Positions 1 through 10,614 of a DNA stretch of 64,000 nt are shown piece by piece. The position numbers and the translations under genes were made by a program. This DNA comes from Spisula solida (lineage: Eukaryota > Mollusca > Bivalvia > Venerida > Mactridae), in NCBI GenBank assembly GCA_947247005.1, contig OX365950.1, positions 12,722,720-12,786,719 of the forward strand. Direction: 5' to 3'. The notes beneath the pieces are model-generated. The model was not told the origin of the DNA and ran no database searches. It saw only the letters and a program-made list of their open reading frames with translations. Positions within the stretch are counted from its first letter, which is position 1. Each line of letters begins with the position of its first letter.

Positions 1-387
1 TTGTAGCTGTTGAGTTTTATTGGAGCTTATTCATTTTTGTAGTTGTTCTTGTATTATGTGCATTTTCTTGTCCGTCTGTTCTTGTTTGTGCATTTCGTGC
101 TCTGCTATTACTGTTGAGTACTGCACCTTGTGTTGTATATCAGGATGTATTGCTGGATTATGGTACCGGGGTGATTATCAACAATAATATTTTCAAATTC
201 AACCACTTTTAGCAGAACTAGCATATGTACACTAGTTATTTGTGCTTTGCGGCTTCGCTGTGTCTGTAAATACTAGTATACTTCTAATTTATGCTTGATA
301 TATCAAAAGTAGAGTTACTGTGTTATAATTCTACGTCAGACTATCAAGGACCACAATGGAAATAAGAGTTCCTTTGAACCATTTTTA
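1..387. other. No gene seen; possible degenerate repeat end
   Basis: No coding exon or RNA gene is recognisable. The first ~150 bases are T/G-rich and contain a 'gttgagtactgcacc' stretch that weakly resembles the end of the dispersed family annotated at 8300-10058. The resemblance is too degenerate to call a copy. Confidence 0.3.
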
Positions 388-906
388 GCTCACCTGAACA
401 CGAAGTGCTTAATGTGAGCTATCGTGATCGCCCTTTTGTCCGTCGTCCACCGTGCGCCGTCAACAATTGTACTGTTAACACTATAGAGGTCATACTTTTC
501 ACTTAAGTTTTTCTAAACTTGGTCACAATGTTTGTCTCTTTGAAATTTAGGTCAAGTTTGTAACAGGGTTATCCAGGGTATAACACTAGGTCACATCAAA
601 GAAAAACATTGGTAACATTCTAGAGGTCACATTTTTTAAAATAATCTTAATGAAACTTGGTAACAATTTATGTCTCTATGAAATATGAAAATCTAGGTCA
701 TCTGGAGGTCATCTGGAGTAATAAAAATAGGTCACCAGGTCACATAAAAGAAAAACCTTGTTTATACTCTAGAGGTCACATTTATTATCTCATCTGTATT
801 AAACCTGGCCACAAAATGTGTCACTTTAAAATCTAGATCAGATAATAAGGTCATATCATAACAAATACTGATTCTGTCGCCTAAGATGCTTGTCATCAGG
901 TGAGCG
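388..906. mobile_element. Short TIR element with AGGTCA-type internal monomers
   Basis: The ends carry a 10-bp perfect inverted repeat: GCTCACCTGA at 388-397 and TCAGGTGAGC at 897-906. Inside, about three diverged monomers repeat the order 'tctagaggtcaca', 'atgaaacttggtcac', 'aaatctaggtca'. There is no open reading frame, so it is non-autonomous. Interspersed elements of this AGGTCA type are, to my knowledge, common in bivalve genomes; the family name is not assigned. Confidence 0.6.
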
Positions 907-2285
907 CTTTAGGGCCAATGTCCTTCTTGTTTGTGTTATCCTTGATATATAATGTTGCTTTGACAAGACTGTTTATTGATTCATGCTTAAACATGTATTT
1001 ACTTACTGTATGTGTATGTTTTGATATTACTATTGCTATGTGAATGCTCATTTTATGTCGAATAAATCTATCTATATGACTATAAAAGGTTAATGTGCAG
1101 AACACTGCTTCATTTTAATTGAAAAATCAAAACAAAATTTGTATTAATAAGTCTTTGACATTTTCGATCATCAAATTCATGACTTTAATGTAGGGGCGCA
1201 ATACAAACGTTATAATTTATCCCTTCACCACCCAAATTCAGCCTCTGAACCTTCTACTGTGTAAAATTAAAAGCGAGTATCGATTCGTTCGGTTGATGGA
1301 ATCAAATGAAATGTTTCGCGGACGGGGTATTCAGACTTATAACATTTTCATTGTTTGTGATTAAAATAAAGATCACAAATTGTAGATGTGTTGTCAGTTT
1401 TGTTTAAGCTGAACATAAATCTTTACAAAATTCAGTTATTTTTGTACTGGGTGTTCTTCTAAATCTGCATAGTATCGATGTATCTATCTTTATCCAAAAG
1501 ACTGTCCAACTATTTTCAACGCGTTGTTTACAAGTATTAAAATGTTTTCTAATTTTCATAGACATATCTACACATTTATCAGTTTTATCAAATACGATCA
1601 TGTACTTGTACAAGCAAACAAAATATAAATTAAAACAATAAAATCAATCAATGGACATTGCACCTACTTTTAATAATTCAAGTTCAGGTTTAAAGCTTAT
1701 TGGCATAATCAGTAAAGAACATTGCTTTTGGCCATTTACAAATAACAAATAAATATGGCAAAAACATATTTACAAAGAAATATATATAAAAATATATACA
1801 TGCAAGCAAACATTCAATGACATAATAACAAGTAACATATTTTTTATGAGACAGTAATGACGTTAAGGATGTCAGTACACAAAGACATAGCATGTTTGAT
1901 GAATTGAGCAATATTTAGCATTTTTGACTTTCTTTTATTCGACATAAGGGAAATAAATGTATTAGTAGTGGGCCTTGATATATTACCTAAATATGTTTTT
2001 CTAATGTTTGAATATCTGCTACAGCATGAAAGAAAGTGGTATTCATTTCAACAACATGTTGCGGGGATAATTTACATATCTTATTGTTTCTGTCAGTTCC
2101 ATTATATCTTCCAGTTTCAATTTCAAGTATGAGATCCTAATCTTAAACGAGTCAACCATTTTCTTAAGTCATCATTAGCAATTTCAGTTAAATAATTTTA
2201 ATAATATTGAGTAAATCATAATCGGCTGAAAGCGCTTGATAAAACATATTCTGATTTATACATGGTAACTATATAAATTATCTAC
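907..2285. other. Non-coding, no recognisable gene
   Basis: AT-rich sequence without convincing exons on either strand. If the first exon at 2286-2358 belongs to a live gene transcribed leftwards, this stretch is its first intron. No second lectin exon like that at 14147-14383 is found here. Confidence 0.4.
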
Positions 2286-2358
2286 CGTTTAAACCAGTAA
2301 GAAATCCATTAGCAGAACAAAACAAAATAAACATCCAACTAAAAGAACGCACGTCCAT
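2286..2358 (-). CDS. First coding exon (signal peptide) of a paralogue of the lectin/EGF gene
   Basis: The minus strand reads ATG at 2358 and encodes a 24-residue signal-peptide-like segment (MDVRSFSWMFILFCSANG, then FLTGLN), ending at a GT donor (AAACG/GTAGAT). It has the same 73-nt length and phase as the first exon of the complete gene at 16086-16158. The two share MDV at the start, an FxLFC core and NG near the cleavage site, and their upstream DNA is similar too. It is therefore a duplicated start exon. Later exons would lie to the left, outside the window, so whether this copy is functional cannot be judged. A retained orphan exon is the alternative. Confidence 0.72.
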
Positions 2359-2465
2359 CTTCGACTTTGAACAATGGCCACTCTGATCTAACTCCCGATA
2401 CTTGTTATACCATTACTTGATAGGAACCCGGATTCATGGTCCGTTTTAATATCGTAGAACCTCTT

Positions 2466-2486
2466 CACCTTATTATAAAAAGATAA
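2466..2486 (-). promoter_or_regulatory. TATA-like core promoter of the paralogous first exon
   Basis: On the minus strand a TTTTTATAATAAGG tract lies about 115 nt upstream of the ATG at 2358. A similarly placed TATATAATAAAG lies about 125 nt upstream of the ATG at 16158, and the intervening DNA shares a 'ga-ccc-gatt-atgg-cc' block. Conservation between the paralogues supports a core promoter; initiation has not been shown. Confidence 0.45.
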
Positions 2487-2489
2487 GAG

Positions 2490-4093
2490 TTTTATGCCGG
2501 TATTTTATGAGAAGAATCAATAACACATACCTTGCTTGAAATTTCTTAAGCTTTTAAGGTTTTCTACCATTTTGTATTATACCGTTTAGTATAAATTACA
2601 ACTGTAAAAAACAAAAAGTTTGTTTAATATGCCCATTTATCGGATTAGTCAATATTTTAAAGTAAAAACATTCATAACCTAGATATCTTCTAAAAGCATT
2701 GGCATCGGCGCTATTGTTTATTGCGATATTTATAAAGTTAGTATTTAAAGTAATATACAGTTAAATGTATGAAGGGAATGTTGTTCGAAATCAACTGAAA
2801 CAGGCATATTGTGTTTATGAATTACCATTATAATACACGAGATAAAAATGCGAGGTGATTTTAAGTTGTCATAATTTATTACATTTTGTTTTCATAAACA
2901 CCTTGAGAGACGGTTAATGATTGTTTGTTTCTTAACAATTTATGGCTTTGTTTCTGAGTGCTCACTTTAATCGACTTTATATGCAACTTGTGTTCGTCTC
3001 AATCGTCGAATGGTTTATATTTCATCTTCATAAAACAAAAGTCCTTATTATATCATTCAAAAGCAGTAACGAACCAAATCCTAGTTTGGGTTAAACCATC
3101 TCAAAATAACAAATGCAATATATCAACAATTGCAACCAAAATGAGTTATCATTGCATAGACAAGAAGGCTGATAAATCCTTTTGACCGTTAATGGACGAT
3201 TTTCAATACAGCTATATGTAAATTTTATGCAAATGAGATTTCGGGTTAAAGCCCTTGATATTTTATGAGTTATTTTGTGGCGTTAGCACGATAATGTTAT
3301 CAAGCAGGGACTTTCAAACCCAGCAATTCATATATATATATGCATGCGTTAGACATCACTTGGGTCACGCGTGTCATTTCGTTTTAAAACACCAAATTTC
3401 GAATTAATTAGGCTGAGCATTTGAGGGTTTGATGTGTTAAATAAGATCTGAATGAGGGTTTGATAGGTTATGTTTGTTTCATATAATACCATTATGAGTG
3501 GTTAGGAATTAGAGTTTGATGTGTTATACACGAATCAAACTTTTATAAACTTCTAATAAACGTCATAGATTTGTCACAAACATGTTATAACATCTTGCCT
3601 ACCAGCTGATGTATCTCAATGTAATGGCAGGGCATCCAAATAAATACACATGTATAACAGAGGGAATCGACTCGGTTAAAACATCCACCACTTCTACACT
3701 ATGAATTAGTAAGGGGGTTGCTCTAATACTGGCCCTCAAATACCCAACTCAACATTATGTTCTATATTTTAAACACACCAAATGCAATCATTTGTTTTGT
3801 ACTGTACACTTCTCGACAATATAGTATCATACATATAAACACAACTTTTATCAAAATATGTACACAGTGTAGCCAGTGTCGAGCACAGAATGTTCGCAAA
3901 ATGCTTAAAAATAGTTTAGATAACAAACGTGTGAGCCGTCAGAAACTAGCAAACGGACTCCAATAATGAAGAGAAATCATTCTTTACGCATGATCTCAGG
4001 AAATTGGTACGACGGATTTTGATAAAAGTTGTGCTTTTTATGTATGATATTATATTGTCAAGAAATGTACAGTACAAATCATATAACTGCATT
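2490..4093. other. Non-coding, nothing recognised
   Basis: AT-rich intergenic sequence with a short (TA)n run near 3330. No exon with plausible splice sites, RNA gene or repeat end was identified. Confidence 0.4.
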
Positions 4094-4141
4094 CTATGGA
4101 ACGCCATAGCTGCCTTCTGTTGGTACTAATCAGTTTGTTTT

Positions 4142-5046
4142 GTGCATTTATTAAGTTGTTCTATGCTACCATCATTATGTTATGAGTATTTGCCAAAGCG
4201 TTCGGTACTTAAGACATTTTGTCTTGTACAAACACCAGTTCTTTTTGTTCATTCGTCATTATGTTATGTACAATTACTAACTCGTTCTGTACAAACGACA
4301 TTTTGTTGTGTGCATGTACTGTTTCTTTCTGTGCAGTTTCCATTATGTTATGTGTATTTAACAGGTTGTCCGGTAGATGAACTATGCTGTCCTGTGCATA
4401 TGTCAATATGTTATGTGCATTTACCAATTCGTGATGTACTAAAACAGTTTGTGATGTGCATACATCATTTCGTTATGTGTGTTGGTCATTATGTTGTGTG
4501 CATTAATCATGCTGTTCTGTGCATACATCATTTCGTTATGTGTGTTGGTCATTATGTTGTGTGCATTAATCATGTTGTTCTGTGCATACATCATTTCGTT
4601 GTGTGTGTTGGTCATTATGTTGTGTACATTACTCGTGTTGTTCTGTGCACACATCATTTCGTTATGTACGTTTGTCATTATGTTGTGTGCATTAATCATG
4701 TTGTTCTGTGCATACATCATTTCGTTGTGTGTGTTGGTCATTATGTTGTGTACACTACTCATGTGGTTCTGTGCATACATCATTTCGTTATGTGCGTTTG
4801 TCATTATGTTGTGTACATTAATCATGGTGTTCTGTGCATACATCATTTCGATATGTGTGTTGGTCATTATGTTGTGTACATTACTGATGTTGTTCTGTGC
4901 ATACATCACTTCGTTATGTGTGTTGGTCATTATGTTGTGTGCATTAATCATGTTGTTATGTACTACCGACAGTTTGTCATGTGCATACATCATTTCGTTA
5001 TGTGTGTTTGTCATTATATTGTGTGCACTAATCAAGGTTGTTATGT
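4142..5046 (+). repeat. 21-bp minisatellite with a 63-bp higher-order unit (left arm)
   Basis: From 4142 the sequence has a 21-bp period of the type 'ttatgtgcatttaccaattcg'. From about 4490 to 5040 three 21-mers form a 63-bp unit repeated about nine times with few substitutions. The right arm keeps only about two of these 63-bp units (about 6480-6605). Because the period is a multiple of three, several frames stay open for hundreds of codons without being genes. Confidence 0.85.
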
Positions 5047-5454
5047 AGTTACAACAGATTGTCGTGTGCGTACATCATTACACTTAGCATTTACTCAATT
5101 GTTATGTGTTAGCAACATGCTGTCTTGTGCTTACACCTTTTCGTTCTGTACAAACATCGTTATGTAGAGTGCATACATCGTTATTATGTTCGGATAAATT
5201 ATCTTGGGCATTAAAACGGGTAACACCGGTAAAGCGAAAATATTTCCGCTCAATAACTTGAGTTAGGAATGTACGGAAGCACAGATATGACATGGTCAAT
5301 ATTAAGTTGTGGGAACGACATATCCAAGGGAAGCAAATATTTTTTATCTTGTGGGAACAAATTATTTGAGGGTAGAAAATATTTTTATCTTGTGGGAACA
5401 AATTATTTGAGGGTAGAAAATATTGTTTTATCTTGTGGGAACGACTTAATTGAC

Positions 5455-6120
5455 ACCTAGTCCCCTACCATTTTGGTTTTTCACATGGGCACATAGTCCC
5501 CTACAATTTAGGTTTTTCCCATGGTGTCCTACAGAAACCCATGGACACTTATCATTTAGGTTTTTCCAGCAGAAACCTTGTCCCCTACCAGTTTGGGTCT
5601 TCACTTGGACGGCTAGTCAACTACCATTTAGGTTTTTCCTGCAGACACCTGGTCCCCTACTATTTTGGTTAATCACAATGACACATAGTCCCCTGCCATT
5701 GGTTTCTTTTACAGGGACACGTATCATTGAAGTTTTTCCTATGGACACCAACCATTTAGGGTTTTCCCATGGGCACATAGTCCCCTATAATTTAGGTTAT
5801 TCACATGAACACATACCATTACACCTATTTCCATGCCATTTACTACAGAAAGTTAGTCCCCTACCATTTAAGTTTTTCACATGGTAGGAAAACCCAAAAT
5901 AGTAGGGAGCTAGGTGTCCATGGGAAAACCTAAATGGTAGGTGTCCACGAACAACCCTAAATAATAGAGGACTATGTGTCCATGGGAAAAATCTAAATGG
6001 TAGTGGACTAGGTGTCCATGGGAAAAACCAAAAAGGTAGGTGTCCATGGGAAAAAATCAATGTTAGGGGACTAGGTGTCCGTAGGAAAAACCTAAATGAT
6101 AGGAGACTAGGTGCCCATGT
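5455..6120. repeat. Central inverted cluster of ~35-bp repeats
   Basis: Copies of a unit reading roughly 'agtcccctaccatttagg' followed by 'tttttcccatggacac' are in the plus orientation from 5455 to about 5880. They switch to the reverse complement from about 5885 to 6120, making an imperfect palindrome at the centre of the fold-back element. Copies are diverged and spacing is irregular. Confidence 0.75.
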
Positions 6121-6970
6121 GAAAAACCCTCAAATAAGTCGCTCCAACCAGATAATAAATATTTTCTACACTCATATAACTTGTTCCCACAAGATAAAAC
6201 ATATTTGCTTTCCTTGGATATGTCGTTCCCACAACTTAATATTGACCATGTCACCTCTGTGCTTCCGTACATTCATAAGCGGAAACATTTTCGCTTTACC
6301 GGTGTTACCCGTTTTAATGCCCAAGATAATTTATCCGAACATAATAACGATGTATGCACCCTACAAAACGATGTTTGCACAGAACGAAAAGGTGTAAGCA
6401 CAAGACAACATGTTTCTAACATATAACAATTGAGTAAATGCTAAGTGTAATGATGTACGCACACGACAATCTGTTGTAACTACATAACAACATGATTAGT
6501 GCACACAACATAATGACCAACACACATAACGAAATGATGTATGCACAGAACAACATGATTAGTGCACACAACATAATGACAAACGCACATAACGAAATGA
6601 TGTATGCACATCACAAACTGTTTTAGTACATCACGAATTTGTAAATGCACATAACATATTGACATATGCACAGGACAGCATAGTTCATCTACCGGACAAC
6701 CTGTTAAATACACATAACAGAATGGCAACTGCACAGAGAGAAACAATATATGTACACAACAAAATGCGTTTGTACAGAACGAGTTAGTAAATGTACATAA
6801 CATAATGACGAATGCACAGAAAGAACTGGTGTTTGTACAAGACAAAATGTCTTAAGTACCGAACGCTTTGGCAAATACTCATAACATAATGATGGTAGCA
6901 TAGAACAACTTAATAAATGCACAAAACAAACTGATTAGTACCAACAGAAGGCAGCTATGGCGTTCCATAG

Positions 6971-8056
6971 CATTCGGCTTGTTTGAAGCTACATTTGGCC
7001 TAAACGGCTTTTATTCAAAAAGCAATAACTTGGGGGCCAGTTATGAGGTAATTCCCCTTAGTAATTCATGGTCTTAAAGTGATGGGTTTTTAACCGGGTT
7101 GAATCCCTTTGAATGGCGACCAAATACGACATCAAACTGATTTAATTCATTTCTGCTGCATACTTTTACATATCGGATGTTTAGAGTTTTACCTTTCAAG
7201 TACAAAAATGAAGCCTTCCATCAGGTTTATCTATCAAACTTTTTCTACTGCCGAACGCCTTTTTTCGAGTATTATTGGCACGGTGCACGCCGGATAATTA
7301 AAAGTAAAAAGAGTAAAGATAAAAACTGGGAGTGAAAGCTTCCAGCTAGACATGGTTTAAATGTTAAAAATAGTAAAAGGTAAAAGATAAGATAAGACAA
7401 CTGCTGGGTACCACTAATATATCACTGGTTTAACGTTGATATCGATCGTATCGTTTTTTTTATTCTGAAGTGGTGTTAATTTGAGGCGGTCTTAGCTTAC
7501 CAACTGCAACCTTATTGTAACGTAGATGACGTTCATGAATATTTATATTGTGTACCTTCGTTATGTAACATTTTAAACAGTAATGAAATAAAAAAAGTGA
7601 AAATACTCGTTTTATCCTTAATAGATGCGCTGTTTAATTCGGGTGACATAAATTACGCTTTTACCGCGATTTTTCATATGATTGACTTGTGCGGTAGCAT
7701 GCGCATGCATAAAACTCAGTTGGGTGAACATTCGATGAGGCCACCTCGAACGGTTTAGGAGATATGAAAGAAAATCAAAGGGTAGCGTAAGAAGTGCCGT
7801 TAAGTGTATCTCTGACTCTTACGTGGGTGGCTAGGCGCTGTCGCGAGTTGTACGTGGCCTTCTGTGTAGATGATACGATCCTTATATAAGGACTGAATGC
7901 ATAGTAGTGGGTCCATTTGCAGCTCGCCATTATCCTTCCTATTTCATTGTGCGATAGTCGGACAATATATGCAGACTCCTTGATATACCTAACCTCAAAC
8001 TTTTTACGGACGGCAGGTAATGATGCTTGTCTGTTAAATTGTCTTGCCGTTCCATT
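6971..8056. other. Non-coding; contains a short dispersed segment near 7790-7860
   Basis: No gene is seen. The segment around 7795-7850 ('ctgactcttacgtgggtggctaggcgctgtcg') matches segments at about 43936, 63040 and, inverted, 63510. It is therefore a piece of a dispersed repeat. The rest is unassigned. Confidence 0.4.
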
Positions 8057-8252
8057 AAATGTTACATGCTCTCTTGTTGCTCTGACTTCTGATATGTCAT
8101 TCAGTAAATGTTACATGCTCTCTTGTTGCTCTGACTTCTGATATGTCATTCAGTAAATGTTACATGCTCTCTTGTTGCTCTGACTTCTGATATGTCATTC
8201 AGTAAATGTTACATGCTCTCTTGTTGCTCTGACTTCTGATATGTCATTCAGT
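8057..8252 (+). repeat. 49-bp tandem repeat, four copies
   Basis: Four nearly identical 49-bp units begin at 8057, 8106, 8155 and 8204, each starting 'aaatgttacatgctctc' and ending 'gtcattcagt'. The near-identity points to recent expansion. Confidence 0.92.
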
Positions 8253-8299
8253 ACTTTCTGTGCCACTCGATGGGTGTTGTTTATATAATGTTTCATGTT

Positions 8300-10058
8300 T
8301 TACATTCTTTTATTACCTGTCACTGTGGCCTTTTTGTAAGGAGCATTGTATGGTTGGAAACCTTTATTTACACTGTCCTGTTCTATAAGGTTGTCTATTG
8401 GGTAAATATGATGTTTGGTGCACTGCAAAACGTTTAAGCCTCCAGTGGCATTTGTGACTGTCAGTACCAAGTAGGAATCCCTAAGTCAAACTTCCTCTAT
8501 GTATGAATTGTCAATTTTATAGTTAAATAGAAGTGATATTTGGCCATTGTGCGTTTTTGTGAAACTTTGTTCAGTTTGTGTGTGCCCTTTTGCAATTTCG
8601 TTGTCCAGCACAAGGCTGCTTCGTATCTTTCAAAACAGCATGTACATTGTATCTGTCGTGGAGTGTCTCTGTGGTTTGTTGTCCGTTTTCTTATTTTCTT
8701 GTCACCTCGCTGTTGTTACGGTTTAGTTTCACTGACTGAGGCGGCATACTCTCGGAGTTGGATGCCGTGTTTTTGCAATTTCGTTGTCCAGCACAAGGTT
8801 GCTTCGTATCTTTCAAAACAGCATGTACATTGTATCTGTCGTGGAATGTCTCTGTGGTTTGTTGTCCGTTTTCTTATTTTCTTGTCACCTCGCTGTTGTT
8901 ACGGTTTAGTTTCACTGACTGAGGCGGCATACTCTCGGAGTTGGATGCCCTGTTTTTGTAGCTGCTAGTATTTTGGCGTTGGGCATTGTGAGTGCCTTTT
9001 TGTTTTAAGGTCGTGTTCTTGTGCTGGGTGTATGTGTTGGGCATAGTCTGTGTTGTTTTGAGTTACGTTGGACATAGAATGTGCCTTTTTGTTTTGAAGT
9101 ATCCGTTCGTGAGCTCCTGTTTCTGTTGTGTGTTGCCTCTGTCTGTAGTTTCCTATTTATGTTTAAATTATTAAAATTATGGTCCTGTCTTTAATGTTTA
9201 GCTCCAATGCCGTTGATAGTGGAGTTTTTAATGTTAAATAATCATCAAAATGTCAAAGTTTCTCAGTATTCGGCATTTTCTCAGGGGCCAATACTAATGG
9301 AGCTAGGGTTTTTCTTCGCATTGACTATTTGTCTACTATCTGATTCGTTCGCGCTATTCGTACCATATCCTGTTCATTCCAGTTAATATGCAGCAGTAGA
9401 GTTAGGGATGCAGTTTTTTATTGAAAGTGTTTGTTTCAATTTCCTTGCACCCTTTCATCCACTATCCAATAATTTATGCATTTTTGTATTATTTTTGTTT
9501 ATACCATTAATACATTATTTGTGCGGCTACAGGGATTTACTGTTATTCTTAACCTTTTAACATTTCTGACAGCTATAACAAGATGTTTCCGCCTTTTTGC
9601 TGTTGTAACTTGGTCATTCAGCTCGGTCATTCTGCTTGTTTAACATAGGTAATTCGTCTGGGGGCATTCAGTATTTTGGAGCTTTGTCGTTCACGTAAGG
9701 CGCTAGGCATGTTGAGACTGGGCCATTCAGCTAGGACTTTCAGCTTTTTTTATTGCTGAAACTAGATCATTTAGCTGAAACACAGCCATTCAGTTTTTAA
9801 TCTTTTATTATTTACTGTTTTGGGACTTCAGACAGCCAAAAAGGTATTTCATCAGTTTTACTTTTGAAACTAGGTCATTCAGCTAGGGTATTCAGCTTTT
9901 TGATCGCTTAAACTAGTTCATTCAGCTTTTTGACTGCTAAGACTTGGGTAGTTCATTTTCTCGTTCCGTTATGTGTTAGGCATTGTGCCTTGTAATTGTA
10001 GTACGTGGTGTTTTCTATGCTTGACTGGGTAAGTTGAGTGCTGCATTCCCTATCAGAC
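8300..10058 (+). mobile_element. Dispersed repeat-family copy ending AGTTGAGTGCTGC...TTCCC
   Basis: The left part ('tttacactgtcctgttctataaggttgtc') is shared with 53950-54060. The right end ('aagttgagtgctgcattccc', then 'tatcagac') is shared with 14580-14622, about 54505-54535 and, inverted, with 31772, 32493 and 51402. Between 9580 and 9950 many short diverged units contain 'ggtcattcagct' and 'gctgaaacta'. There is no transposase-like frame. It is a non-autonomous family of unknown class, and the left boundary is approximate. Confidence 0.5.
8591..8956 (+). repeat. 183-bp tandem duplication
   Basis: Copy 1 (8591-8773) and copy 2 (8774-8956) are almost identical, differing at a few bases. 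As 183 is a multiple of three, the duplication extends an open frame of 142 codons (8540-8968) that has no other support as a gene. Confidence 0.9.
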
Positions 10059-10386
10059 TATTATATAATATCTTCTTGGACTTTTTATGTCCTCCAGTAA
10101 TTAGTAATCTATTATGCCAAATGTTTCATATAATACTCCTCCTTAAACTTGGTGCTATTTTTTATAGGTATATTGTCTCGACTATTCATGTTAGGCAGGG
10201 AAAGAATGACAAGGCTTTTTATCATTACATATTGTATTACTATAAAATATGTTGTCACGTGGTTACATTATCTCAAACACATACATATACACATATATCA
10301 GTTGATAAATAATTATATGATACACATATACTTTCTACTCTTTTACGCATATCACTATGGCATTACAGGATAGATTTTTTAAAAAT

Positions 10387-10392
10387 TTATTT
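10387..10392 (-). terminator. Candidate poly(A) signal AATAAA of the lectin/EGF gene
   Basis: On the minus strand AATAAA occurs about 26 nt after the TGA stop codon at 10418-10420, giving a very short 3' UTR if used. A cleavage site was not determined. Confidence 0.35.
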
Positions 10393-10417
10393 ATTAAATG
10401 TTAATTCATACAGATGA

Positions 10418-10614
10418 TCAGAACATCTGTCTGTTTACAATGAGATGGAAAGCGACGAAGGAGGTGACAATGATGTAAACATGCTGCACGAAGATTCCGT
10501 GCCATCCAGAGGCGCCTGATCCAGGACACGCGCCAGTGATAGGATTACATGCTTCATCCGTTGTACACTCGCATACCTGACTGCAATCTGGTCCATATGA
10601 AGGACTTACACATT
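10418..10614 (-). CDS. Exon 7: truncated EGF repeat, hydrophobic tail and stop
   Basis: The exon starts after a TTTCAG acceptor and supplies residues 311-375. The EGF repeat begins ECVSPSYGPDC but stops after six cysteines at GSGASGW. A segment rich in V, I and F follows (about 350-368), then NRQMF and TGA. No cytoplasmic signalling tail of the MEGF10 kind is present. Confidence 0.85.

Larger units (their letters stand above)
4094..6970. mobile_element. Fold-back element with minisatellite arms and terminal hairpins
   Basis: The left arm (4094 to about 5455) and the right arm (about 6120-6970) are inverted copies of each other, and the whole is flanked by the 4-bp direct repeat CATT (4090-4093 and 6971-6974). 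Each extremity is itself a hairpin: CTATGGAACGCCATAG at 4094-4109 and its reverse complement at 6955-6970 (6-bp stem, 4-nt loop). Arms consist mostly of 21-bp-periodic minisatellite, then a unique segment with 'atcttgtgggaac' repeats. The centre holds a second inverted cluster. There is no transposase, so it is non-autonomous and resembles fold-back (FB-type) elements. Confidence 0.8.

Noticed and set aside
4490..5040. CRISPR-like array
   Set aside because: Units abut without unique spacers and the genome is eukaryotic; this is a minisatellite.
4142..5167. 341-codon open frame on the plus strand and a 198-codon frame on the minus strand
   Set aside because: Both are products of 21/63-bp repeats whose period is a multiple of three; frames on both strands are equally open and there is no domain or splice support.
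8540..8968. 142-codon frame with an internal 61-residue duplication
   Set aside because: Explained by the 183-bp DNA duplication within a dispersed repeat; no homology or splice context.
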